From Cochliopodium minus (lineage: Eukaryota; Discosea; Himatismenida; Cochliopodiidae), in contig JAMYWO010000070.1 of the NCBI GenBank assembly GCA_024220525.1, positions 116,539 through 173,834 on the forward strand: a stretch of 57,296 bases of DNA, read 5' to 3'. A program made the translations under genes and the position numbers. How positions within the stretch are numbered: position 1 is the stretch's first letter; every line of letters starts with the position of its first letter. The notes beneath the pieces were generated by a model, which saw only the letters and a program-made list of their open reading frames with translations, was not told the origin of the DNA and searched no databases. Below, piece after piece: positions 47,401-57,161 of the stretch.

Positions 47401-49427
47401 TTGGCATTTCTCCGAAAGGAGATTTGGTGTTACTGGTTTTGGTAGTGTTACTAGGTGCAAACATATCATCATTAAAGAGATTATCAAAAGATGATTCACG
47501 GATTTCAGATGGGAGTTTGGAAGGCTTTGTTTGTTGTGGTTCTTCGTCCAAAAAAGATTCAGAAGGTCTATCACCAAAGAGATTAAGCCCACCTAACTTC
47601 TTTGCCTTGTCTATGTTCTTTTCTTTTTGGGTAAGCTTTGGTTCAATGATAACTTCAGGAAGAGATTCTTCTCCGAATAAATGATCTTTGTTGTGGGTTT
47701 CCTTTGGAGCATCATCACCAAAGATGTTATCATCAAAAAGATTTGACTGGGTCGTGGTACTTTTACTTGGTTTATCATCTTCGAAAAGATTTCCAGTATC
47801 ACCTCCAAACAAATCACTTCCCCAACCACTTGATTTCTTGTTTCCAAAAATATCATCATTATCAATCTCTTCTTTCTCTTCAATGACTTGGGTCTCTTGT
47901 GGTTTTGGTCTTTCAGGTTCAAGCTTCTCAGAATCCCTAGTTCTCTCTTCAACATCTTCTTTTCCATCTTCATTGGTAGGCTTCTTTATTCTATTCAAAA
48001 GAGCTTTTTCCATTTCTTCTCCAAATGCTGATTTTTTAGGTTCTTCTGGATTATCTTCATGGATAGGTTCATCTGTGAGGTTTGAAGATGTAGGATTTGG
48101 CTCATCTGTCAAGTCTGATTGAGGTGGTGGAATGGGTTGACTTGGATCATCGATGAGATTCGAGGAAATAGGAGGTGGTGGAGGTTGATTAGGATCATCT
48201 GTGAGATTAGATGTTGGTGTTTGATCATCCCTGTTTCCAGCAACAGTTGTATCATCATAAGATGAGGATGTTTCATCTATAATCAAAATAAGAGTTACTC
48301 AACTTTTTTTAAAGTTTTAAAATTTTTACCCAAAATATCTGAAGATTCTTCTTCATCTTCTTCTGGTTTGACAGATTCTTCCGATTCTTCATACAATCCT
48401 TTAAAAATTAAGTACAAATAAGACAAATAAAGAAAATTGAAAAAGAATAAATTATAATTACCACAAAATTCATCTTGATCAAAATCTTGTGTACCAATAA
48501 CAAAAGGAAGAGGAGTAGAATATTCATTTAATGGTCCTTCATCCTCTTCACTTGATGATTCCTCATCAGAATCATCTCCAGATTGTTGTTCTTTAGGTTT
48601 TCTATATATTGGTGATCTCTCTAATGCTTCCAATCCAAATCTCAAAGCCTCTGTAAATTTAGGCACAAAAATTTGTTCGAATTGTTCTTTTGTAATGTTC
48701 TCAGGATCAAGATCCAATATATCATTTGTAGGTGTTTCTGTTTGTTCTGTCTTTTCTTCAATATTTTCTTCATAAACTCTATTTTCTATAAATTGAGTAT
48801 TTGATAACATCAAAAATTGATTGACAGTGTTATTTAATCTAACTTCAATATATGATGTATCATCTACAAGATTATCAACTGCCAATTCTATTTCTTTTGT
48901 TCTATTTATCAATGATTCTGAAAATTTGCTTAAATAATTCAACAACTATCAAAAATAATTTGAATAAATTAATCTAATTTTCATTGAATAGAATTCGATC
49001 TGGATATTATAAGCAAAAAAAAAAAAATGTTTAAAATTTACTCCACAATCAGATGCTAATGTCCATTTTTCAGAAGATCCTCTTAATTCACTTAAACTCC
49101 AAGGACGTTTCCAAGATTCTACTTGATTAGTTGGTTCTGATGGTGTTGGTTCGGATTGAGTTGGTGCATCCATTAAATTTGATTGTGGAGGGGGTGGAGG
49201 TCCATCCATCAAATTTGAAGTTGGTGGAGGAGCATCCATCAAATTTGAGGTTGGTATTTTTTGAGTGGGCATATCCATCGGAGGTGGAGGTGGTGGAGGA
49301 GGTGGATTCTATTATAATTAAGAAAATATGAATATTTTATAAATATTATATAGAATATAAAGGAATAAAATTAAAGATTAAAGTGATAGTGTTTGAAGTT
49401 GCAATTTGAGTTTGTATAATTTACCAT
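44492..49427 (-). CDS. WASHC2: WASH complex subunit FAM21 (WASHC2)
   Basis: Six exons (49427-49425, 49308-49042, 48945-48462, 48398-48330, 48276-45982, 45906-44492) sum to 4533 nt, 1510 residues. FAM21 links the WASH actin-nucleating complex to retromer on endosomes. The head domain is clear: WKRPWSLSELRGSSEKWTLA, then LLNYLSKFSESLINRT, then LSNTQFIENRVYEE, the most conserved FAM21 stretch. The tail is disordered and holds some thirty acidic-plus-LF motifs, which in the family bind retromer VPS35. Three copies of a KRPTGGVSLFGGVDLFG-like block are present, and the last exon alone carries 13 D-x-[IL]-F-[GS] units in a Lys/Thr-rich repeat. The N terminus has a family-atypical proline and SNLMD-repeat extension. 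The start is either the ATG at 49427, directly followed by donor GTAAAT, or the ATG at 49278 in exon 2. The gene is divergent from the methyltransferase gene. Confidence 0.92.
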
Positions 49428-49624
49428 TTTTCCTAATTTTCTCTTCAAATTTTTTTTTATATTTTTAATTTTGATTCAAATAAATAAAATATTTTCAAAA
49501 GAATTTTCAAGAAAAGAAGCATTTTAATTACAAATCAGCTCCTTTATTGACAAACTAGAAAATATTTAGTTCTTAAAAATGGGTTTGGTTAGTTTTTAAA
49601 ATTGTTGTGAAAATTAAAAAAAAA

Positions 49625-50840
49625 ATGAAGAAAACATTGAAAAATAAAAGATTTTATAGCAACATAAAAGAACATTACATTACAAATATAAAGATACATG
49701 ATTTGGTTTTCAATAATTTATTTAAAAAATATGGAGTTAAAGGAAAAGATGAATTGATAGGAAAATTGAAATTCAAGGATCTCCATTCAATGGACGAATT
49801 ACAGTGATCACATTCATTAATTCATAATTAAATTTCATTTTCTAATATTATAATAAAAGTGTGAATGGAATTAAAGCAAATGGTAAATCTTATGGATTCA
49901 CTTTCTTTTAAATCTTATCTACTTTGAAAAGATATTATCTACAAGAAATTGTTTTCACAAGATATCGAGGAGTTAAATTCTGACAATCAAAAATTAAAGA
50001 GTGTAGATCTTGGATGTGGTATTGGAGGAGCAGCACGCTATTTCAATTCTAAAAGCAATGATAAACTAGAAGTAGTAGGATTGGATTTGATGGGTGAATA
50101 TACAGATGTTGGAAATGAATTAAACAAAATTTTGGGAATGGATAAATCAGTAAATTTTTATGAAACAGACATACAAATGTTTTCTAATATGAGTTGTGTT
50201 GCAGCTATTCAACAAAATGTACCAATTCCTTCAAATAGTAACAAAGATAAAGTTAATTACAACAAATTTTTGAATCAATTTGATTTTGCCTATACCATCC
50301 ACGTTGGAATGAATATCAGTAAACAATTTAAAAACTAATTAATTTTAAAAAATCTAATTATATTTTTACTAGGTAATAAACTTTCTTTCTTCAAAGCAGC
50401 TTATAATCTCCTAAAACCAATTACTTCTCATATAAAACCTAAATTTGCGATTTACGACATTGTTGCTTACAAAGAAGATGATGTTGATTCTTTGAAGTAT
50501 CCATTACCATGGAGCAATGACCAAAGTGGATCATTTGTAAAACATCCTTCATTAATAAAATCTAATTATTAATTTTTTTTTTACATTAAAATAGATTGAA
50601 ACAATGAATAGTTATTGTCATTACCTCGAAGAATCAGGTTTTAAAATTATTGAAGCTTATCATGATGAAGAATTGACTTTACGAAATTTAAAGTTTGCTC
50701 TGGATTTTGCAAAAAAAGAAAAAAAAATACCCATTTCCCCTTTGGTTTCTCATAATGACAAAGCTTTCTACAATTTGATTGATTCTGTTCTTGAAAAGAA
50801 AGTTATCATTCCTTCTTTTATATTAGCTGAGAAAATTTGA
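49625..50840 (+). CDS. Class I SAM-dependent methyltransferase
   Basis: Five exons begin at ATG 49625 (MKKTLKNKRFYSN); an in-frame GTG at 49607 is ignored. Exon 1 ends at 49803, exon 2 is only 23 nt (49860-49882), and exon 3 runs from about 49932. Together they read HSMDELHVNGIKANDIIYKK. Motif I of the Rossmann fold is SVDLGCGIGGAARYF, and VVGLDLMGEY supplies the acidic residue for the SAM ribose. The block NQFDFAYTIHVGMNISN is motif IV, and LSFFKAAYNLLKPI follows. The last exon contains YCHYLEESGFKIIEAYHDEE and a C-terminal cap to 50840. This arrangement is that of small-molecule methyltransferases (UbiE/COQ5, tocopherol or glycine-type). The substrate cannot be named. No targeting signal is obvious, though the first 20 residues are basic. 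Confidence 0.88.
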
Positions 50841-50969
50841 ACCCAAAAAATTTGCTGTATTTCTTTGAAGTACTTCTTTGTTTACTTTTCTCAAATTTTG
50901 GTTGTTTAAAAGAATTGTTATTAATTTTTATTCTATTTTAAATAATTAAAAAAATAATAAAAAAAAAAA

Positions 50970-53018
50970 ATGGATAGTTTTGATCTCAAAAATGTAAAAG
51001 CTACTATTTCATCCGACTTTGTAAAATATAAAATTTTTTTTGAAGGTCAAGATCTTGAGACAATTGAACTCTTAGAAAAAAAGAATTTGTTGATGGAATG
51101 GTCCAAAGATAAATATCTGAAAGATTATCTTTGGCAAAAAGAACCCTTTCAACTAAATATTTCTTCTACAATAGAAAATCAGAAAATACCTCCTCATTTG
51201 GAAGGAATAACCAATTTTGGAGATAATATGGATGATGAATGGTTTATTGTTTACATTTTGAAGAAAATGACCGAACAATTCAAGGATATAATAGTTCATG
51301 TGGAGGATAATGATGGACAATTCTTGTTGATAGAAACAGCAATGTATATACCTAATTGGATGGAGCCTAATAATAGCGACAACAAAGTATTTTTGAGAAG
51401 AGGAAGATTACATATCATACCATTGCCAGATAATCCATCACAGATGATCATTTTGCCTCCTAATCCTGATATGAGAACATCTTTATCGATAATACAATCA
51501 AACAAAAACCAATCCAATCTGAATATCTCCAAAAACATTAATAATACTCCTATCAATACAAATATAAACAATCATTACAATACAGAAGCAAAGATAGAGG
51601 TGCAAAAGATGCTGGACAAAAAATTGGAGACAACATTCGAATCTGTCAAAAATAGTTCACATCATTCAAATGCTTATCTTCCATATTCAATCGCCATCCT
51701 CCTTCATAAAAATCCTCAAATTATCTCAAAGGCAATAGAAAATTTTTATTACAGGGATTACGATGATATGAAAGCGATTCAATCCCAAAACTCGAAATGG
51801 AATCCAAAACAACAGAATCAAGTGGATCCATGGATGCTTTACCCCGTAAAGTTCAGCCGCTGCCTCTTTGCTCAAATCACCAAACAAGATTTCTATCCTC
51901 CCAAACAATTCATCTCCCTCATCCCATCCAATCCCCAAGATCCCATGTTCTCATCCATCCTCTTAGGAATCAAATTGGTATGTGGATTCGAGATGCTCTA
52001 TCAAAAATCCTCCAAACAACTAGATTCCAAACTCTCCATCAACCCCAAAAAGATGGTTTTCGATTGGGATTTCGAAACAGATTTGAACTGGACCAACTAT
52101 GTCTCTTCTTTGAAGTCCAAAAACTTTTTCGGGCAATTTTCGGAGAGGAGCAAAGAGTACCAGAGCCTCTTCAAACGTGCAAAGTTTGAGTATGTGAGCT
52201 CCAAAGAGTTCGAGGAGAGCTACAAAGAGGAGGAGAACAAAAACAATTTTAAAATCTTTTATGATCACTTTATCTCTGATAACAATAATGACCAAGAAAG
52301 CTTTATCTCCCAATCCAAGCTTCATTCTAGACCTAGTGATAAGGAAGATTGGCTTAATGTCACTCCTGAGCAAGTTGATGACATTTTGTTTCAGAAGCAG
52401 AAGGAGATCGAAGAGTTTTTCGAGAAGAATAAGAATGGAGAGTCTGACATGTTTTCTGCTCCTAGTTCTGTCAAGGATATGTTGGATGATGTCAAATCTT
52501 TTTTCAAGAAAGTTTCTAGTTTTGAGGGTGCGGAAATTCCTGATGACAATAAAAATACAACTGATGGCAATGAAAACAGCAAAACCAAGAATTTCTCTTC
52601 TGAAAAGTTTTTTAGTGCTTTACAAAAGACTCTTGGGATTGATGATGATAAAAAAACTGATACTTCTTTGCTTGATGACCTTGAAGATGAAGATGATATG
52701 TTTGATTCTGATGAAGATGGAGACAATACTGATGATGACACCGAAATGAAAGAAATCATGAAACAAATGGACTTGGAGTTGAATAAAGAATCTTCTATTG
52801 CTCAAGATTTCGAGAAAGTTCCTTCCAGAACAGAAAGAGAATCAAATCACCCAAAAGAATCAAAAGAACCAAAGGAGCAGATCCCTCAAAAGGTGGACAT
52901 AAATCTTAATTTGGTCAAAAATATCTTGGAAAGTTTCGAAGAGCAAAACGGATCATCAGGTCCTCTAACAAATTTATTGAGTGAACTAAAAGAAACAAGA
53001 GAAAGATCAAAAAATTGA
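50970..53018 (+). CDS. ECD: Ecdysoneless / SGT1 homologue
   Basis: Single exon, 682 residues, close to the family length. The N-terminal ECD domain is well matched: DDEWFIVYILKKMTEQFKDI, DNDGQFLLIETAMYIPNWM, and VFLRRGRLHIIPLPDNP (residues about 90-160). A long middle domain has SIAILLHKNPQIISKAIENF and the block ending LIPSNPQDPMF. The C-terminal third is acidic and disordered (LDDLEDEDDMFDSDEDGDN). ECD works with R2TP/PRPF8 in spliceosome assembly and in cell-cycle and transcription control in animals and yeasts; a splicing role would suit this intron-rich genome, though that link is inference. The start MDSFDLKNVKATI is the first ATG after an A-rich leader, 130 bp past the methyltransferase stop. 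Confidence 0.93.
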   Translation: MDSFDLKNVKATISSDFVKYKIFFEGQDLETIELLEKKNLLMEWSKDKYLKDYLWQKEPFQLNISSTIENQKIPPHLEGITNFGDNMDDEWFIVYILKKMTEQFKDIIVHVEDNDGQFLLIETAMYIPNWMEPNNSDNKVFLRRGRLHIIPLPDNPSQMIILPPNPDMRTSLSIIQSNKNQSNLNISKNINNTPINTNINNHYNTEAKIEVQKMLDKKLETTFESVKNSSHHSNAYLPYSIAILLHKNPQIISKAIENFYYRDYDDMKAIQSQNSKWNPKQQNQVDPWMLYPVKFSRCLFAQITKQDFYPPKQFISLIPSNPQDPMFSSILLGIKLVCGFEMLYQKSSKQLDSKLSINPKKMVFDWDFETDLNWTNYVSSLKSKNFFGQFSERSKEYQSLFKRAKFEYVSSKEFEESYKEEENKNNFKIFYDHFISDNNNDQESFISQSKLHSRPSDKEDWLNVTPEQVDDILFQKQKEIEEFFEKNKNGESDMFSAPSSVKDMLDDVKSFFKKVSSFEGAEIPDDNKNTTDGNENSKTKNFSSEKFFSALQKTLGIDDDKKTDTSLLDDLEDEDDMFDSDEDGDNTDDDTEMKEIMKQMDLELNKESSIAQDFEKVPSRTERESNHPKESKEPKEQIPQKVDINLNLVKNILESFEEQNGSSGPLTNLLSELKETRERSKN

Positions 53019-53198
53019 GAAATGTTATTTGGAAATGATTTTTTTATTTTAAAAATAAAAATAATTAATAAAAAAATTAAAAAAAGTTTTTTCATAGAAA
53101 TTTTTTAGTATGGACATTAATACACAAATACAAAATAAATAGAAACTTGGCTTTTGTTCGATGGATAAGCATGTGGAAAATTATTTTTTTTTCCTTCT

Positions 53199-54611
53199 TC
53201 AATTCCATGGTTCCCGACACATGACACAAGTATCTTTGTTCCAATTTTTGAAACAATTGGTGTGAACATTGTTACCACAACCATACCTACAATAGCAAAC
53301 AGTAGGTCCTTCCTTCATCTCATCCAAGCAAATAGGACAATTACCCTCCACTTTTTTTCTTTCGACGAGATCAGAGCTCTTTCTGGGAGGTCTTTGAGGT
53401 CTTTGGGGTTGAGGATTGGAAGAAGTAACCCTTCTCATGTTAAAAAAGTTGCTCATTAACATAAAGTTGATTCCCATGAAGTCCATGATCTGATTGGAAG
53501 CAGATGAGATGGAGAAGATCCTTCTGTTGTTGTGGCGTTGGTGATTGTTGTTATTTCTGGGAGGAAGGAAGGTGACAGAATCATCTGTCAAATCAATCAC
53601 ATCACTTGTTAAATCGAGAACATTATGATTGTTATTGGTGCCATTGTTATTTGTGTTATTTGTGTTATTTCTATTAGTGTTGTTAATGCTTTTCCTTGAA
53701 TTGTTTGTATTTCTTGAAATATTACTATGAGGGTGAGTGTTGGTGGAATTATTTCGGTCATTAGAGTTATTCGAGATATTGGTGTTATTATTTGCAGTAG
53801 TATCAGTTTTTGAATTGTTTGTGATTGGGTTGATGACAATATCATCGTCAATATCAGTTAAATCAAGATATTGAGGAAGAATGTTGTCATTCACATTTCC
53901 AATTGCATTATCATCGGGGCCATTTGATAGATCATCAACCTCAAGATGATAATCATGAGAAAACATTTCAATATGGGAGGGATTTGTTCTGTAGCAATTC
54001 ATTCCATAGGGACATTGAGGTTTATCAACAACTTCAAAAGGGAAATTTTCATCCTCCTCCTCTTCAGACTCATCCAACATTCTTATTCCCTCTCTTACGA
54101 TCTGTTCATCCAAACCGAGATCATCATCATCAATTTCTTCATTGATAAGATCCTCATCATTATCTTCTTGATCTTGTATAGGATTTTTATTATTTCTTAC
54201 TATCACTATATCATCATCCTCTTCATTTTCCACCAAATCGATATTTCTTGCGGGGATATTCTCATTTAGGTCCAGCAGTTCCTCATTTGATTTATGATCG
54301 CCCTCATTTTCTTCTTCTTGATCTACATTGGGAAGATAATCTTCATCCTCTTCATCATCTTCATCCAATACCTCCAACAGATTCAATCTGGGCTCATAAT
54401 CAAGATTTATCTCTCTATGCATTTCATTGGAAGCATCCAACAACCCTTTAAATGGATTATCATCTTTGTTTCTTTTGATGTTATCATCATCATCTCTAAA
54501 TACATCATCCCCAAGCTCTTTATCATTATTATAAAGCAATTTTTTTGTGGCTTTCAAATTATCTTCATCCACAGAGTTGTCCAATAAAATTGTATGAGAT
54601 CTTTTTTTCAT
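53199..54611 (-). CDS. RING E3 ligase with PBZ zinc finger and SUMO-interaction motifs
   Basis: Single exon, 470 residues. Residues 30-190 are acidic and disordered. A PBZ (poly(ADP-ribose)-binding zinc finger) lies at 200-219, CPYGMNCYRTNPSHIEMFSH, with ligands Cys200, Cys206, His213 and His219 in the exact C-x5-C-x6-H-x5-H spacing of APLF and CHFR. SUMO-interaction-like motifs are IVIV (135-138), YLDLTD (248-253), VLDLTSD (331-337) and VIDLTDDSVTFL (338-349), each next to Asp/Glu. An Asn-rich linker (262-330) follows. The C-terminal RING is CPICLDEMKEGPTVCYCRYG onward: Cys425, Cys428, Cys441, Cys445, His450, Cys453, Cys462 and Cys465, of the MEKK1/ZSWIM2-like kind (CGNNVHTNCFKNW, CREPW). 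I infer a nuclear E3 ubiquitin ligase recruited to PAR- and SUMO-marked proteins at DNA damage. No FHA or WWE domain. Confidence 0.9.
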   Translation of the reverse strand: MKKRSHTILLDNSVDEDNLKATKKLLYNNDKELGDDVFRDDDDNIKRNKDDNPFKGLLDASNEMHREINLDYEPRLNLLEVLDEDDEEDEDYLPNVDQEEENEGDHKSNEELLDLNENIPARNIDLVENEEDDDIVIVRNNKNPIQDQEDNDEDLINEEIDDDDLGLDEQIVREGIRMLDESEEEEDENFPFEVVDKPQCPYGMNCYRTNPSHIEMFSHDYHLEVDDLSNGPDDNAIGNVNDNILPQYLDLTDIDDDIVINPITNNSKTDTTANNNTNISNNSNDRNNSTNTHPHSNISRNTNNSRKSINNTNRNNTNNTNNNGTNNNHNVLDLTSDVIDLTDDSVTFLPPRNNNNHQRHNNRRIFSISSASNQIMDFMGINFMLMSNFFNMRRVTSSNPQPQRPQRPPRKSSDLVERKKVEGNCPICLDEMKEGPTVCYCRYGCGNNVHTNCFKNWNKDTCVMCREPWN

Positions 54612-55054
54612 TTTTTCAAATAGAAATGTATATTCTTTTTTTTGAGTGAATAAAAGTATGAGAAAAGTAACAAGTTATATTTTTTTATTTTTTTTTTTAA
54701 TGAAGTTCATAAATTTTTATTTTTTTTTGTTAAAAGAAAATTCCCAATAGATTGATTGTAATTTTGATGATAAAATTTAGTGTACTTCAAGAGGGTTTCA
54801 TGAATTTTTGAAAATAGTGAATGTTTTTCACAAAATTCAAAGAAATAAAAGAAAAAATTCTAAAATATGGAAAATTTTGAAAGGAAAATTTTATTAGAAA
54901 TAAAGAAAATTACAAATAGGATAAAATTACACAAGAAAGAGGAATTAGAAAACATCTTTTTTTTCAAAATATTTTGAAAAGAAATTTATTTTGAGAAGAT
55001 AAATAAAAAAAAATCATCGTTTCATTTGGTTGGATGAAAAAAAAATTGTTACAA
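54612..55054. other. Divergent promoter region, RING and DUS genes
   Basis: About 440 bp of AT-rich sequence between two divergent starts. It contains T and A runs but no recognisable motif. A further in-frame ATG for the DUS gene lies at 55034. Confidence 0.5.
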
Positions 55055-57161
55055 ATGGAAGTTAAAAATACATTTAAAGGAATATTCGAAGGGAAAAAGT
55101 AATTTCGATACATCAATTTGGAAAATATTCAAAATTACAAATAGATTCGTTTTTTTGATTTTGATTTTGAATTTACAAGAAAATCTATTCATATAAACTC
55201 AACAAAACTAATATATTTCAGATTAATTATCCTTTTTAATCTTATTCTTGATTATTTCTCAAATTTGATTAATGTTCTAATTCATTAAGAAAAGTATTGG
55301 CACCATTGGTCGGAGGATCGGATTTATCATTCAGATTATTAAGCAGGAAATATGGATGTGAAGTGACCTACACAGAAATGTGCATTGCAAAGTATTATCT
55401 CAATGAAATCAACGGGAAATCAAGAATAAAGAAAAAATATACCTATGAATTTGATAAATCAGATAGACCATTGATTTTACAACTAGGTATCTCTTTCAAT
55501 TTATAAATAATTGAATTATATTAAATTTTCTTGACTATATAAGCTGGAGATGTTGGAGATGCAGATGCTATAATAGAAATGGCAAATCTTGAAATGTTCA
55601 AAGGAAATGTGGATGCAGTAGATATCAATTGGTAAAAAAAAAAATGGATCATGTCCAAAATAATTTAAACATAATATTGTCTTTAGAATAAATTATTTAT
55701 TTTATTTTTTATTTTTATTTTTTATTTTTATTTTACATTTTTTTAATTTTTTTTTTGACAGTGGTTGTCCACAAGGTTTTGCTCTTTCTAAGGGATATGG
55801 ATGTGGAATGTTGAAGAGCGCAACAGAACTAGCAACTCTTTGCGAAAAAGTCTCCAAAAATATTCCCTTCCCTCTTTCTGTCAAAGTCCGCTTACACGAA
55901 TCTGTAATACATAAATTAAAAATTTAAAAAATAAAATTAAAAATAATTAAAAAAACTTTTTCTAAAAAATAAAAAAAATTATTAAAAAACTTTTTCTAAA
56001 AAATAAAAAAAAAAATTATTTAAATTAATTTTTTTCTTTTTAGGTAGAAGAAACTCTTGATATACTTAGATTACTTAAAAAATCAGGGGTTTCTTCCTTT
56101 TCAGTTCATGGAAGATATTTTTGGCAAAAAGGAGAGGTTAATATTATTTTTATTTTTATTTTAATATTCTCATTTTTATTATTTTTATTTTTCATTTATT
56201 TTTATTTTTTTATTTTTATTATTTATTTTTCGTTTATTGATTTTTATTTTTATTTATATTTTTATTTTTATTGTTTTTTATAAATAGAAAAGAGGGGATT
56301 GTGATTGGCAAGCAATTAAAAGAATCAGGGAGGAGTTCCCTGACATAGTTGTCGTTGGTAACGGAGATGTCAAAGTTTACAGCGATATTCAAAGAATGAT
56401 TGATGATACAGGCGTTGAAGCTTCTATGGTTGGTTATTGTAACAAAAATTTTATTTATTTTTTATATTTTTATCAATTTTTTTATTAATTTTCATTTTTT
56501 TTTTCTGTTTTTTTATTTTTTTATTTTTTTATTTTGTTTGTGCAGATGCTCTTAGAAATCCTTCTATTTTTCAAGAAGAACAAGTTTCTTTGAGACAAAT
56601 GATCTATGACTACATTGTCATTGCCAGGGAACACAAAAATAAATTTGTGGATTTACAAAGGTTTAAAAAAAAAATTATTATTTTCAAATTTTATTTTTTA
56701 TTTTTCTTAATATTTTTTAAAATTAATTTTTCATTTTTGAAAAAAAAAGACATATTTGTTGGATGTTGAAAAAAGAAAATATAGAAGATTTGAAAGCAAA
56801 GCTTTTTAAATGTAACAACATCAAAGAACTTGTGGTTCTCGTCAACTCGCTCCTTTTTTCTAATGAGCCCATTGTTTTGCCGGAGTTAGAGGTTGACCGC
56901 ATCACTTATCTTCCTACTGATGAGGAGTTGGATCCTAAGCAGTTGAGCAGGAGGAACAGGAACAAAAGAAATTTGGAGAAGAAACAACAATTCAGAAAAA
57001 TGAAAAAACTCCGAAAATTGGAGCTTCAAAATCAACAGATGGCAAATAATAACAATATTGAGAAGAATGATAATAATCTCCATGATAATCCAATTATTCT
57101 CAATAACAACACTAATAATCAAATTATTGAGAATAATAATGTTCAAATTGAAGAAAAATAA
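55055..57161 (+). CDS. DUS4: tRNA-dihydrouridine synthase, DUS4-like
   Basis: FMN enzyme that reduces uridines in tRNA D-loops. Exon 1 (55055 or 55034 to 55098) encodes MEVKNTFKGIFEGK; exon 2 starts at 55290, giving KKVLAPLVGGSDLSFRLLSR; exon 3 is 55544-55631; exon 4 is 55762-55903; three or four more follow to 57161. Dus motifs: APLVGGSDLSFRLL and YTEM (FMN-binding barrel start); LILQLAGDVGDAD; DINCGCPQGFALSKGYGCGM with the catalytic Cys of GCP, split by an intron; SVKVRLHE; FSVHGRYFWQKGEKRG; IVVVGNGDVKVYSD; and YALRNPSIFQEE. The NCGCPQ and GYG motifs point to DUS4 rather than DUS1-3. After the barrel and helical domain comes an unusual tail of about 90 residues: basic (SRRNRNKRNLEKKQQFRKMK), then Asn-rich, which may add RNA binding or nuclear targeting. 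Confidence 0.88.
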
